From Hydrangea macrophylla (lineage: Eukaryota > Streptophyta > Magnoliopsida > Cornales > Hydrangeaceae): a DNA stretch of 64,000 nt. Positions 22,061-32,856 of the stretch are shown one piece after another; positions within the stretch are counted from its first letter, which is position 1; each line of letters starts with the position of its first letter. The stretch covers positions 35,194,218 to 35,258,217 of the forward strand of contig CM066982.1 in NCBI GenBank assembly GCA_033977485.1, written 5' to 3'. A model generated the notes under the pieces. The model searched no databases, was not told the DNA's origin, and worked only from the letters and a program-made list of their open reading frames with translations. A program made the translations under genes and the position numbers.

Positions 22061-24380
22061 AATTTGATCTCTTTTGGCCTAGCTAGATGACTTTTGGGTT
22101 GATATCTAGATAGTTAGTCATTTTTGTATGGATATCTGGATAGATGGTGTTGACACACAGAATCTGAAATTAATTTGGATCAAAGAAAAGGGTCTATTGA
22201 AAACAGATACAGAGTCGCCACTTGGTCTTTAGGGAACCACGAAACCCAATTTTGACTCACCCAAATGGATAAAGGGCACCGGCCCTTCATAACCAAAGAA
22301 CTTGGCTCGGGGTTTTGGTACGAGAGAGGAAGGAGCCTTTGCCACGACTAAAACACCCTCAACTCGCCCCCTCCCTCGACGAACCTTAATTAGCATCCAA
22401 ATAATCATCTTATAATATGTTTGGTTAGACAATTAATACTATGATAGTATATTACATCATATAAGAATCTTGAAATGGAAGATCAAAAGATAAGATGTCA
22501 TTCATAAAATCTAAGCCAAATGCCACACAATGCAAAGTTAAAAGATCACACAAATAAACCTAGAAAAAATCGTCTAATCACATATCAAGTAATCAAGTTT
22601 TCCTAGTCAAGAAGGGGAACATGAATTTTTCTTGAAACAAATAATCAAAGATATCAACATATGCTTAGCATGCTAGTATGATGCATGTTAATCTTTGAGG
22701 AAAAAAGATTTTTCAATCCCTGAGACGGATGAAAAAGGACGATTAGATCGGGATAAAGCATGATCATGTGATCGAATTCATTCCTTAAAATCTTCTTAGA
22801 TTAGGAGTCACAAAAACCCCAAATCTTGCATGGATTCAATGTATGATCCTAAAATGTGCAAAGGTTGAAGTGTGTTTGTGTACATGGACTTTCTAAAGTA
22901 GCTTGGGAGTCTAGAGTATGCATGAATGTATGAAGGATGTCATCATAGGATATGTACAAATGTAGTATGGACTACTTCCTAAGATATGAACTAATTTGGA
23001 GTGCATGTGAGCATCAAATCAAAGAATGAAAGTAAAAGTATGCTTGATGTGAATAGTGGACATAATAGGGAGTTAATCTTGTGAAAAATGAATAGTGGGG
23101 TTAGAAATGTTTTTAGTTCATGATTTTTTATGGAGATCATCCTTATTATGTCTAGAACACATATCAAAAAGCTAATCTTCAATAACTATTATAGATTGAG
23201 AGAAATTATTTGAACAATAGAGGTTACTCAGAAATAGAGTCTGTACTGTCGACTGAAATGTTGAAAAATCTTAGAAAATGAAAACAAAACATCTAGAGGC
23301 CCATATTATATAGAAAATTTCCTAAGACACTAAAGTTCAAGGAAACAATGAGTTGGGACCATCCCTTTTGGAAAAGGTTTCTGGAAAGTTGAAAGTCAAC
23401 CAAGCTGCTGTGAGTATTGGGTTAGGAAGACTTTCCAAGTGGTCTTATATTAATTCTTTGAGTATTGGGTTCTAGACAAATCATTGAACTCATGTCACTC
23501 ACTATTTTGAAGATTTTTTTTAGAAGGATAGGGTTTTTTTTCTTGAAGTCAAAGGGGGGGGGGGGTTTATGAGGGGTTTTGAAATAGAGGTTTTGAGAGG
23601 GAATTTTCAGCATTTAAATGAAGGTTATGACCACTTGAAATATCAACATTGAACTCATATCAAGAACTCCCAATATTGTTTGCACAAACATAGTTTTTTT
23701 TGAGAATATGACTTCAATAATACATATGAATGTATTGAAGTTAGAATCATCATCCATCAAACATGTCTTTGAGGTCAAGAGCTACTATCCATAAGGATTC
23801 ACTCTCCTCAAACAACATGTAATCTAGATGATGATAAGCATTTAAGCAATCAAAGAAAAATAAAAAATAAATGAGGTGAGAAGAGATGAACATAATATGT
23901 AAACAATCAAATAAGCAATCAATAGATGATGGTCATTGAGATATTGGACTGTAACTTGGTGTTTCACTCATATATATTGACATTTGGACATGGAAGTAGC
24001 TTTCTAACACAAGATTGCTCAAGAATGGTGGTTGGGGAGGGTTTGGATGTGAAGTATATAGAAGTATAATGGAAGAACTTGAGTTTAGAACTCACTTTCT
24101 ATAGAAAATCAGTGGAGGAAGCTCCATTTCTCACTTCTAACTCTAAGCATATCTCTCATTCTCTCTACAACTTTTCCAAGCTTTGCACTTGCCCCCCCCC
24201 CCCCCCAAAATAAAGAGCAAAGGGTGGTTTATATAGTCCAATTTGGGGTGGTTTTGGGATTTATAAAGTGCTCCCATTGGTCCTAAACATCTGTGAACAT
24301 AAAACTACATCGTTTTGGCTTTCAATTATTCAATTTGGACCCCCAAAATAAATTACAAAAATGGGTTCTGCGGGGGTTGA

Positions 24381-24450
24381 GTGTCGCCGTGGCACTGGCC
24401 ATGTGCCGCCGCGGTAGTGACCTAGTGCCGCCGCGGCACTGCTCCTCAGA
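24381..24450 (-). promoter_or_regulatory. GC-rich GTGCCGCCGCGGCAC motif array in LTR A
   Basis: On the minus strand, in the sense of LTR transcription, the segment reads GGAGCAGTGCCGCGGCGGCA followed by two related units about 23 bases apart. It lies upstream of the TATA box at 24228-24235. A close relative stands in the leader of the antisense PMD gene of element B (56092-56140), also in sense orientation. Confidence 0.6.
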
Positions 24451-25237
24451 TGCCCAAAAAATTACGTTTAGGCCCCCAGAGGTTCCAGTATTAGCGAGAA
24501 GGCCGTATTTCATTCGAAATTCACAGAAAATGCGTACGAACTCCAAATTGAGCTTGTGATATACCGTTGGAAAGGTAATGGAGTCTACTTTCCATAAAGA
24601 ATAGTTTGGAGTCAGATCACTTTGAAAACATTTGCTGTATTTGCGATAAAGGCCGATTTGGTGGTCTTTTTCACCTTAAAAAATCTATAATAAATTCGTT
24701 TTAAATTAAAAAATTATGTGCAATATACCATTGGAAAGATATTGACCTCTAGTATCCATGAAATTTTTTTGAAAAATGACACGGTGCTCCGGTTTCAAAG
24801 TCAACCTTTAGGCCAAATCGGTCAAACCTGGGATCTCAAGGAAGTTCTAGTAACCTCTAGGAGCTCCCAAGAGTTGACGTTTTCGTCCGATTTTCATGTA
24901 AAACACATTTTATTACTTTTCACATGATCTACCATGATCTCAAAACTTTTTGGAGAATTTGGATGATTTCGGTCAAATCCCGGTCAAACCGGTCAAACGG
25001 GGACTTTCCGGGAACTTTCTGGACTTTTGGGAGTCTTTGGGAGCTGACAATTTCATCTGATTTTGCTTCAAAACTCATTTTGTCACCTTTCTTATGATGT
25101 AGCATGTTTTCAGAACTTTTGGTCCAAATCAAGGTGTTTTTGGGCTTTCAAGGACATTTTGGTCATTGTGAGCATTTTGAGAGATAGATCTAACTTTCAG
25201 GAGTCATTTTTGAGTCTTTTTCGATCATTGTGAACCA

Positions 25238-25242
25238 CCAAG
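25238..25242. other. Target site duplication CCAAG, left
   Basis: CCAAG directly precedes the left LTR of the nested Tat element and recurs at 42682-42686 directly after the right LTR. Removing the element and one copy restores GAACCACCAAGCTATGGGTC, the uninterrupted sequence seen at 54379-54399. Confidence 0.95.
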
Positions 25243-26376
25243 TGTGGACCACTGCGAAATGAGGAGCGGATCCTGACGCTCTCCCTCGATAGTGTCCCGG
25301 GACGGATCCCAAGGAGCACACTTCAGGGAAAACTAGGACTTCCTCACGCGATCCTAGAGACAAAGAGTCGCCACCTAATTTTTATCGGGAATTAGGAAAC
25401 CCAAGTTTGACTCGCCCAAAATTGAATAAGGTTACTCGCCCTTCATTACCAGAAACAAGGTTCGGGGGTCTTGGTACGAGAGGGGAAGGAGCCCAAGCAG
25501 GACTAAAGCACCCCCTCCTCGCCCTACCGAATGGTAGGCCTTGATTCAAATATCCTTGTTATTAATTCATAATAGATGTTGTTTCCTCAAACATACTAGA
25601 TAGATATATACATGGCAAAAAGAAACATCTAATGAAAATCATTTCAAGAGACTAAATCAAGTAGAAAGCGGATGCTCATGCAATACAAGGGAGAAGTATA
25701 CTCACAGTGGCTAGTCCCGCCCGGGACCGATGCAAATAAAGTAAACATGTCATGATATGCAAAGGGAACGAGAAGACTTACATTGGTTGACTCAAGCGGA
25801 GTCGCGAAAGCAAAAAGAATGGAAACGTGCAATGCAATCATGCAACAATCCTAGATAAGATGTCTCTAACAAATAATCATATAAACGGAGACTACCCTAA
25901 AGGAAATGTGTCGTTGAAATCAAAGTTGTAAACCTAGAAAAATTCTAAAAGAAAGGATAGAGATAGTACATGATACATGGGCACTAAGCCACATGTAGAC
26001 GAGGCAAACCACAAATCGACGTCCGGGTCCAAGGCACTTAATTCTCTGCACTCTTGGAGGATTCTCAATTACAAGACCAAAATTGATTTGAAGATCTTCT
26101 TCTTCAAGTGTTATTCAAGTGTTCTTCAAGCACTCATCCATGGAAGTTGAGGGAGGCAATTGATGTTCAAATTGTGGTCTAATTAGCCTAAGTTAATCTA
26201 AATTCAATTCATAATTTTCTCTCTCTAGAATTCACCTCAATTGAAAGTATATTCAAAGTATACTTATCTCTCTTGTATGTGCTTCTATGTGTGTTTGTAT
26301 CTCTAAGTATATTCAAGTGTATCTCTTCCAAGTGTCTAGTGTGTTAAGATGTGATCTCATATGAGATGTATGAGAT

Positions 26377-26386
26377 CTTATATAGA
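26377..26386 (-). promoter_or_regulatory. TATA box of the 3' LTR (same in 5' LTR at 41888-41897)
   Basis: The minus strand reads CTCTATATAAGATC. In the right LTR the same sequence at 41888-41897 should drive the genomic RNA. Confidence 0.65.
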
Positions 26387-26559
26387 GTTTTGAAGACTTA
26401 GCTCTTAAGTTTCAGGGTTAAAACAGGATTTTTAGAGCTTAAAAGAGGGTTAAAATGGCCATTTCGGAGCCTAAACGCAATTTCCAGGCAATTTCCTCGC
26501 AGTGGGAAGCTTCTAGAAGGGTCTGGAACTCAAAAAGCTCCGTGGAGGACACAAATGGA

Positions 26560-26608
26560 AGTGGCGGTTATGGTGGGACCCGCCACCCCCATACCCAAAA
26601 CCGCCACT
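26560..26608 (-). promoter_or_regulatory. GGCGGTT/AACCGCC inverted motif in the LTR
   Basis: AGTGGCGGTT at 26560-26569 and its exact complement AACCGCCACT at 26599-26608 enclose a second TGGTGGGACCCGCCA element. In LTR sense (minus) the upstream edge reads GAATAGTAAGTGGCGGTT. It sits about 180 bp upstream of the TATA box. The copy in the right LTR is at 42071-42119. Confidence 0.6.
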
Positions 26609-27170
26609 TACTATTCTTGCTCCTCTGGTCACCCACAAACCCTGTTTCAAAAATCACGTGCACTGCTTTTCCAGATTTTTGTAAAAATGCTTTTTGGTGT
26701 CCGAAATCGTCCGTTTACGTACCGTTGGAAAGCTGTCAGGTTGAATTTCAGTATAAAAATATTTCCAGAGGTTTTATAATGAGAATTGAAGTCCAATTGA
26801 AGTCCGGAAGTCCTCCGGAACTTTCGTCGTCTTTTTGAAATCAAATGACGTCTTTTCCAAAATTGCTTTCAAATGTGCGTCGATTTCGAACTTTTCTTTA
26901 AAATTGAATCTCTGGATACCTAGAATACTGCGTTTAGAACACTTAATGTTCATATAACCCTGAGAGAATATGAATTCTGAGAGATGATTTTGACAAAACC
27001 GGGATTTATCCATGGAAAAGGGCTTTTCTGAGCTTGAAGTCACTTTCCGAAGTCCGATCTTCTGATTGTGTGGAATCCAGTACCTTCCACGGGGTACTTT
27101 TCATCATCGAATCCTCCAAGACGTTGTCCACCCTAAATCCTATCAGTGTGGTCAAAATTGGGTGTCTACA

Positions 27171-27182
27171 GTTTGCCCCTCT
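27171..27182 (-). other. Polypurine tract of the young Tat element
   Basis: The minus strand reads AGAGGGGCAAAC immediately before the LTR start TGTAGACACC. It primes plus-strand DNA synthesis. The same AGGGGCAAAC core stands at the LTR edge of elements A and B. Confidence 0.8.
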
Positions 27183-27770
27183 TTGGCAGAGCTTGTTGTG
27201 AACAACGTGAACTGCAAGTGAGTGCCAAAGCCTTGAAGGCACCCAAATAACCATACTGAGAGGTTTTAGGAAAAACAAAAAATTCGCAAAATCAAGAAAT
27301 TCAAAATCAGAGAAAATCAAGAAATTACGAATGCAAGAATGCAATGCAATGTTGGGTAGAGGCGGCTAATTTGAAGCTGATGCTGGTCGTGCTCCGCTGG
27401 AGCTGCCTACGTATCCTTTCCAGGAATCAGACCAGGGCGTAGTTCAAGCGCGCGAGAAGACGAAAAACAAACAAACAACAACAATGCGGATGAAATGCTC
27501 CTATCCTAGGATGCTGGTGCAATATGAAAACATGAAATGTGAAAGTGCTGGAGGAATCATCCTCAAGGGTTCCCTAGATGCAAAATCTAATGCAAAGGAT
27601 GCAACGACTCTCTCTCACAGTCGAATATGCTAAAGGTATCTTGGATGATTCTCGAGGTTTTTTGTCAAAGTTATTCTTCTGATCTTAAGGCTCGTAGGCG
27701 TCATCTGTATCCTGGACGACTCTTGAAATAGCGAAGTATCTTGGATGAATTCTGAGTCATGTCAAACAAC
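27183..27770. other. Tat 3' region next to PPT, noncoding
   Basis: Contains the family motif TGCCTACGTATCC...GGAATCAGACC (about 27404-27445), which is repeated elsewhere in all Tat copies here. No gene is seen. Confidence 0.6.
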
Positions 27771-27772
27771 TG

Positions 27773-28190
27773 GACGATTGCTGGTGTAGAGTCCTTCTGC
27801 TGGGGACGATTACTGATGTAGAGTCCTTCTGCTGGGGACGATTGTTGATGTAGAGTCCTTCTGCTGGGGACGATTGCTGAAATAGGTCCTTCTTCTGTGG
27901 ACGATTGCTGATGTAGAGTCCTTCTGCTGGGGACGATTGCTGATGTAGAGTCCTTTTGCTGGGGACGATTGCTGGTGTAGAGTCCTTCTGCTGGGGACGA
28001 TTGCTGATGTAGAGTCCTTCTGCTGGGGACGATTGCTGAAACAGGTCCTTCTTCTGTGGACGATTGCTGATGTAGAGTCCTTTTGCTGGGGACGATTGCT
28101 GATGTAGAGTCCTTCTGCTGGGGACGATTGCTGATGTAGAGTCCTTTTGCTGGGGACGATTGCTGATGTAGAGTCCTTTTGCTGGGGACA
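27773..28190. repeat. 32-bp tandem array in the Tat 3' region
   Basis: About 13 units of the pattern GACGATTGCTGATGTAGAGT plus CCTTCTGCTGGG, measured period 32 (for example 27805 to 27837). Some units are shortened (GAAACAGGTCCTTCTTCTGT variant). The period is not a multiple of three and all frames of the minus strand are open, which explains a 394-codon spurious open frame across the array. Confidence 0.9.
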
Positions 28191-28470
28191 AATCTTCTGA
28201 AACAGGTCTCTCTGCCGGAGACAAATCTTCTACTCTTCTGAAACAGGTCCTTCTTCTAGACAAATCTTCTGTAACAGGTCTGGAAACAAGTCTTCTGAAA
28301 CAGGTCTCTCTGCCGGAGACAAATCTTCTGTTCTTCTGAAACAGGCCCTTTTTCCGAGGACAAATCTTCTGTGGCAGGTCTAGAAACAGGTCTCTCTGCC
28401 GGAGACAAATCCTCTGTTCTTCTGAAACAGGCCCTTCTTCTGAGGACAAATCTTCTGTTCTGATGCACGG
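28191..28470. repeat. Second tandem subarray, AACAGGTCTCTCTGCCGGAG type
   Basis: Irregular repeats combine GACAAATCTTCTG, GAAACAGGTC and CTCTGCCGGA. They are derived from the same building blocks as the adjacent 32-bp array. Confidence 0.75.
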
Positions 28471-28960
28471 ATTCTGAGAGATACACAAATTCTGAGAGAT
28501 GACCCTTCTTCTGAGAGCAACCCACGGATACACGATTCTGATTTTGAGAGAAATCCTACATTCTGGAGGCAACCCTGATATGCGATGCTGAGAAATACAT
28601 GATTCTGAGAGAAACCCTACATTCTGGAGGCAACCCTGGATACACGATTCTGATTCTGAGAGAAACCCTACATTCTGGAGGCAACCCACGATTCTGAGAG
28701 AAACCCTACATTCTGAGAGCAACCCACGGATACACGATTCTTGGCATAAACCTTGTATTCTGGAGGCGACCCACGATTCTGATTCTGAGAGAAACCCTAC
28801 ATTCTGGAGGCAACCCACGATTCTGAGAGAAACCCTACATTCTGGAGGCAACCCTGGATACATGATGCTTGGCATAAACCTTGTATTCTGGAGGCGATTT
28901 TGATGCTCAAATTCTGAGAGATACCCTTTATCTGGAGGCAACCCGTGGATACATGATGCT
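28471..28960. repeat. Third tandem subarray, ATTCTGAGAGAAACCCTACA type
   Basis: About 14 imperfect units of roughly 33-35 bp built from ATTCTGAGAGAAACCCTACA and TTCTGGAGGCAACCCA, with variants carrying GGATACACGATT. It fades into single units up to about 29240. Confidence 0.8.
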
Positions 28961-29560
28961 TGCGAGAAACTTAATTCTGAAAGTTCTCTACTGGGGAGAT
29001 CCTATGATTCTGAGAGATGCACGAATTCTGTATACCTTGACAATATCTGGAAATTCTCTGCTTGAGGAGATATCTGAGGTTTCTGGGACGCGAGCACATA
29101 TTCTGGAGGCCCTGCTGATTCTTTCTGAGACTCATATTGGTGCTTCGACCAACGCAATCATTCTTGCAACACGTCAGGCTTACTCTAACCCTTTCTGAAC
29201 ATCTCGCATTCTGACCCATCTTCTGAAAGTCCTTTCTGGATGTAATTCTCAAGCGACAGTAGACTCAAATGTCCATTTTCTAAGACAACTCATAATCAAT
29301 CCCAAAACGACGGGAGTTTGCCGTTTCTCGGCCACTTTCAGGCTGCGGTGCCTTTGATTCTTCTCATCTGGGGGACTTTTTTCAATTCTTGAATGGATTT
29401 TTACCAAGATTCAAATCTCCAGAGGTCCTCTAGACCAATTCCAACAAGTTTTAAGCACTCTCAAGGCTTATATATCAAAAATGGACCAATCCGGGATCAA
29501 ATCAAGAGTTCCGGGGGTCAAAACGCGAATATAGAGCAAAATGGGGAAATGGCAGGAAGT
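28961..29560. other. Tat 3' region upstream of the antisense gene
   Basis: Residual ATTCTG/TTCTGGAGG words up to about 29240, then unique sequence that probably contains the promoter of the PMD gene. A small plus-strand open frame (28881-29198) arises from the repeats and is not called. Confidence 0.5.
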
Positions 29561-29561
29561 G

Positions 29562-29603
29562 AATAGTAAATGGCGGTTCCCCACACCCCCTTGGGAACCG
29601 CCA
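29562..29603 (+). promoter_or_regulatory. GGCGGTT/AACCGCC inverted motif in the PMD leader
   Basis: GAATAGTAAATGGCGGTTCC, then a short spacer, then GGGAACCGCCA. The arms TGGCGGTTCCC (29572-29582) and GGGAACCGCCA (29593-29603) are exact complements. The left part matches the LTR motif GAATAGTAAGTGGCGGTT of the same element, in the orientation of the gene it precedes, about 255 bp before the PMD start codon. Confidence 0.65.
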
Positions 29604-29856
29604 GCCGCAACTTTGGGGTTTTAAACCCATTTTCTTCTTTGTTCTTCATTCATTTCTTCTTCAATGCATCACCTCTTCCTTCTAAGGTGCTCAAATCTTG
29701 CAATTTCTTGATGTTTTGAGTGATTTCTTGCATTAAAACCTCCAAAAACTTTGTTGATTTCATCAACTCCTCCCTATTCTAGGGGATTCAAGTACCAAGG
29801 TTTTTACTATTCATCATCTTCAACCTCTTATCTTCAAGCTTCAAGCATCAACAACC

Positions 29857-31984
29857 ATGAGTTCCCATGGACAAGGTGAAAGTTCTAGAACACGTAGAAG
29901 CCAATTTCAAGCTAGTGGAGCTTCATCAACTCAAACCATGGAGTATGCAACCATGAAAAATCCACTAAATCATATCTCTAGGAGGGCCTTTCGTCAAGAG
30001 GTAACCCATTCTTTAATTACTCCTTTGTTTCACATCTTCATACGTGTCTCTTTATTCTTGCGATTCCTTAGAAATCATCCTTTTTCTTTTTAGAATGTGG
30101 TTGGTCATCTTAGAGGTCATGGTAGCCATGGAAAATGCCTTGAATGGTTTAATGAATTGTCGGAGTCGCGTCCCCAAGTAGTAGCCAATATCAAGCAAGC
30201 GGGCTTTGGGTCGTTTGTAACCTTATTGGAGAGATCGACTAATGATTTGGCCATGATTCAAGCCCTTGCTGAAAGGTGGTGGGATTCCACAAATACTTTT
30301 CACATGCCTTTTGGGGAGATAACCATGACCCCTCTTGATTTTGCAATGATAACCGGCATCTCATTTGGCGGGCATCGTCTTGCCTTTGCAAAGAACATCC
30401 ATAGACATCCTACTATCATTGAGCGTCTCCTAGGCATCATCCCATCCCAGAGAGATCTTCACGGATCGAGCGTAGGCATCACATGGTTCATCAACAACTT
30501 CAGGCCTTCTGAAAGAGCGGCTCAATTTACCGATATGCAGCTTACCCGTGCTTTCATCTTGTATTTGCTTGGTTGCTCTCTTCTTTCTACTCGAGCTGAG
30601 CGGATTACATTGAATATGCTTGATAGTCTTCGAAATCTTGAGGAGATTGCAGATTTTGATTGGGGCTCTGCTGGTTTAGCCATTCTGTATAGTCATATGG
30701 GGGAGCATTCTCGAGGCAAATCCCCTGGATTCGGCGGATTCTGGAGAGCTTGGGAGGTACTGAAAATATTTTCATTTCCAGTTTTTATCATTTGATGTTC
30801 TGCTGTTTTGACCACTGCTTTATTTTCCCTTGTAGGTGTGGGCCTTTGAGTATTTCTCCATGACGGCTCCATCATTCCGGGAGGAAGAGATTCATATTTT
30901 TCCACGGGCTCTGAAGTGGCGTCGCCAAGCCGTAGGTACCAAGAATGATGCTCATAATGTTATTTCTTGCCGGGATTTTCTTACCCGTCTCAGATTCACC
31001 CAAGTTAACTGGCATCCTTGGGTGACAAATGGAAATGTGACTGAGATTGGCTTAGCTAGACAGATGACTGGAGAGAGGATTCTTCTTGAGGGTCCCTCTG
31101 TTCTTGAGTGGTATCTTGGAGAGAGAGTAGCTCCTCAGACTGATTTGGAGGATCGTCTCTTAGTGCCACAAGATCCGCCTTCTTGTATGAGGTCGGCGCA
31201 GAATTTGGAAGATGAAGATCTTATTAATGCTTTGAACGGAATTCCTTCAGCCTCTTCTACTCTGTTTGAGGAGAACTATGACGTCTTCAGGGTTACTCAT
31301 CTGATGCCTAATTTCCCGTTCTCAGATGACCCGCAGGTATTTCACGACTTCTTCATTTCTGATCGAATGCTTGCTTTATCTTATTTCTCATCATCATTTG
31401 CAGGGGAGTTCTTTTGTGGATGGCCCTGGTCAACCTCTACCTCTCATTCCTCCTTGTGATTGGCGAGCCTCGACCATGCTGCGCGGAGTTATATCTTCTG
31501 TAGAGATCCCCCGTGATCTTGTAGAGCCTCAGCTAGTTTCAGAACAACATGAGTCCGTTCCCCGAGCCGTTTTCAATGAAGAGCGAGCTTATGCACAGAA
31601 TCTGAGGGCTTGGAGCCTTGCTCGTGAGGGACATGTAAGTAATTTCTGAACTCATTACCTCTGATTCTTCTGATCTTTCTGACCATATCTTTCTTCTCTT
31701 TGCAGTGGGATGGCATGTGCCAGACTTACATAGACCGTGATGCGGCCCTGGTAAATTTCTTGACCTTTTCTTCTTATCTCATTGCTTTTTCAAACCCCTA
31801 TACTGATTCTTTTCTTCCACAGGTGGCTCAAGTTAGGCAGCTTCAATCACAGTTGGAGCGGATGAATGCAGGCCCTTCTGGTGGGGCTGGTGGGTCTAGG
31901 CGAAGGCGCCAAATTGAAGATGATGATAGCTCTACGGCCTCAGATATGCCTGCTCGGTACCCACGGGCTACTCGTCGTCGCTGA
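29857..31984 (+). CDS. Plant mobile domain (PMD) protein, six exons, antisense to the retrotransposon
   Basis: My gene model has exons 29857-30000, 30094-30756, 30836-31336, 31404-31634, 31706-31750 and 31823-31984. Every intron begins GT, ends AG and falls between codons (phase 0). The joined frame is 1746 nt, 581 residues, without an internal stop. Residues 50-400 carry the PMD signature, for example ALAERWWDSTNTFHMPFGEI, MTPLDFAMITGI and FDWGSAGLAILY, then WRRQAVG. The end has a short coiled-coil-like helix (VRQLQSQLERM) and basic SRRRRQ and RATRRR stretches that may be nuclear signals. PMD proteins such as Arabidopsis MAIN and MAIL1 are nuclear and act in transposon silencing and gene expression; PMD genes are also known inside transposons. 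The role of this copy is unknown. Gene and intron integrity point to selection or recent capture. Confidence 0.85.
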
Positions 31985-32504
31985 TGATGATCATATGCAC
32001 CCATGACTATCTTTCTGTTTTTCTTGCTTTCTGTGCTGAGACTGATGTTGATGTATTCTGTCTGAGACTTGATGGGCTTGTACTCTTGACTTTGCTTGAT
32101 GCTGTTTTATGCTATCCTTCTGTTTCGCTTTGCATCCCTTGTCACGAGACTGATTTGATTGACACTTTGCACACTGACACACAGGACTCGATTTTACAGG
32201 GAAAGGAAATTTCTGACGATTCCTCTTTCTCGACAATGTCTTTTGACTTGGATATTTGAATTTTCTAAGGATTTGCATGTTTTTGAAAATGAGATTTTAT
32301 CTTGTAGCAGGATATTGTGTTGGCTTTGCATGTAATCTTGAAGCTTTTGAAAATTTTCCACATAATGTTTCAGTCTTGACATTAGATTCACATCTTTAGA
32401 TTGCTAAAAAACTTTTCAACTTAATATCAAGAATTACCAGATTTTTCACTTAGGTGCTTTAATTCTGATAGCCAAGTGATCCAGAGAGGACAGGTAGCGA
32501 GGTA
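31985..32504. other. Region downstream of the PMD gene
   Basis: AT-rich, T-rich sequence after the PMD stop, the probable 3' untranslated region and polyadenylation area of the antisense transcript. No gene is seen; short frames on both strands lack domains. Confidence 0.5.
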
Positions 32505-32625
32505 TGGGCAAACGACAGTTTGCCCCTAGTTGATAGAGATAAATGGAAGTTTGGGCAAACGCAGTTTGCCCCTAGTGTGGCAGTGATATCTTGAGGCTTT
32601 GGGCAAACTTGAAAGTTTGCCCCTA
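32505..32625. repeat. Three GGGCAAAC/GTTTGCCC inverted repeats between convergent genes
   Basis: GGGCAAACGACAGTTTGCCC (32507-32526), then GGGCAAACGCAGTTTGCCCC (ending 32572), then GGGCAAACTTGAAAGTTTGC (continuing CCC, to 32623). Each is a small perfect or near-perfect hairpin, and each contains on the minus strand a copy of the PPT core AGGGGCAAAC. They lie between the 3' ends of PMD (plus) and integrase (minus). Homologous sets are in element A (49650-49865) and element B (60110-60270). Confidence 0.75.
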
Positions 32626-32639
32626 GTTTGCAAGGTTCA

Positions 32640-32856
32640 GGGATCGAGAGCCAGGAAAGCTCGCCTACTTATCCCCAAGTGGGAATCAGATCCAAAGTAG
32701 TTCGGCCAGGTCTTGAAAGAAAGTATGGTTGAGGGTTTCAGGAGCAGTGACCGAACCGAGCAGGTTGCCTACATATCCCCAAGTGGGAATCAGGTCAAGT
32801 GTAGTTCTTCGAATGCTGGAGGTTTTGAAAGAACAGGTTTTGAAAGAAAAAGGCTT
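32640..32856. repeat. Two copies of the Tat motif GCCTACNTATCCCCAAGTGG
   Basis: Copies start near 32663 and 32766; each continues GAATCAG(G/A)TC and a CCAAAGTAGTTC/AAGTGTAGTTC end and is followed by GGTCTTGAAAG or similar. Related copies occur near 27404, 42896, 50074, 50174, 50275, 54598, 60478, 60580 and 60685. The function is unknown. Confidence 0.7.

Larger units (their letters stand above)
25243..27170 (-). repeat. 3' LTR of the young Tat element
   Basis: In minus sense TGTAGACACCCAATTTTGAC ... GGTCCACA. The TATA box (TATATAAG, minus strand) is at 26377-26386. An inverted repeat built on AGTGGCGGTT/AACCGCCACT is at 26560-26608. Small open frames inside are present identically in the other LTR and are not genes. 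Confidence 0.95.

Noticed and set aside
26455..26838. A 127-codon frame, with a perfect copy at 41966-42349
   Set aside because: It is inside the two LTRs of the same young element; identity reflects the LTR pair, and no domain is recognisable.
27757..28941. A 394-codon minus-strand open frame with repeated SNRPQQKDST-type sequence
   Set aside because: It runs across a 32-bp tandem array in which all three frames are open, so length follows from the repeat, and it lies in the noncoding 3' region.
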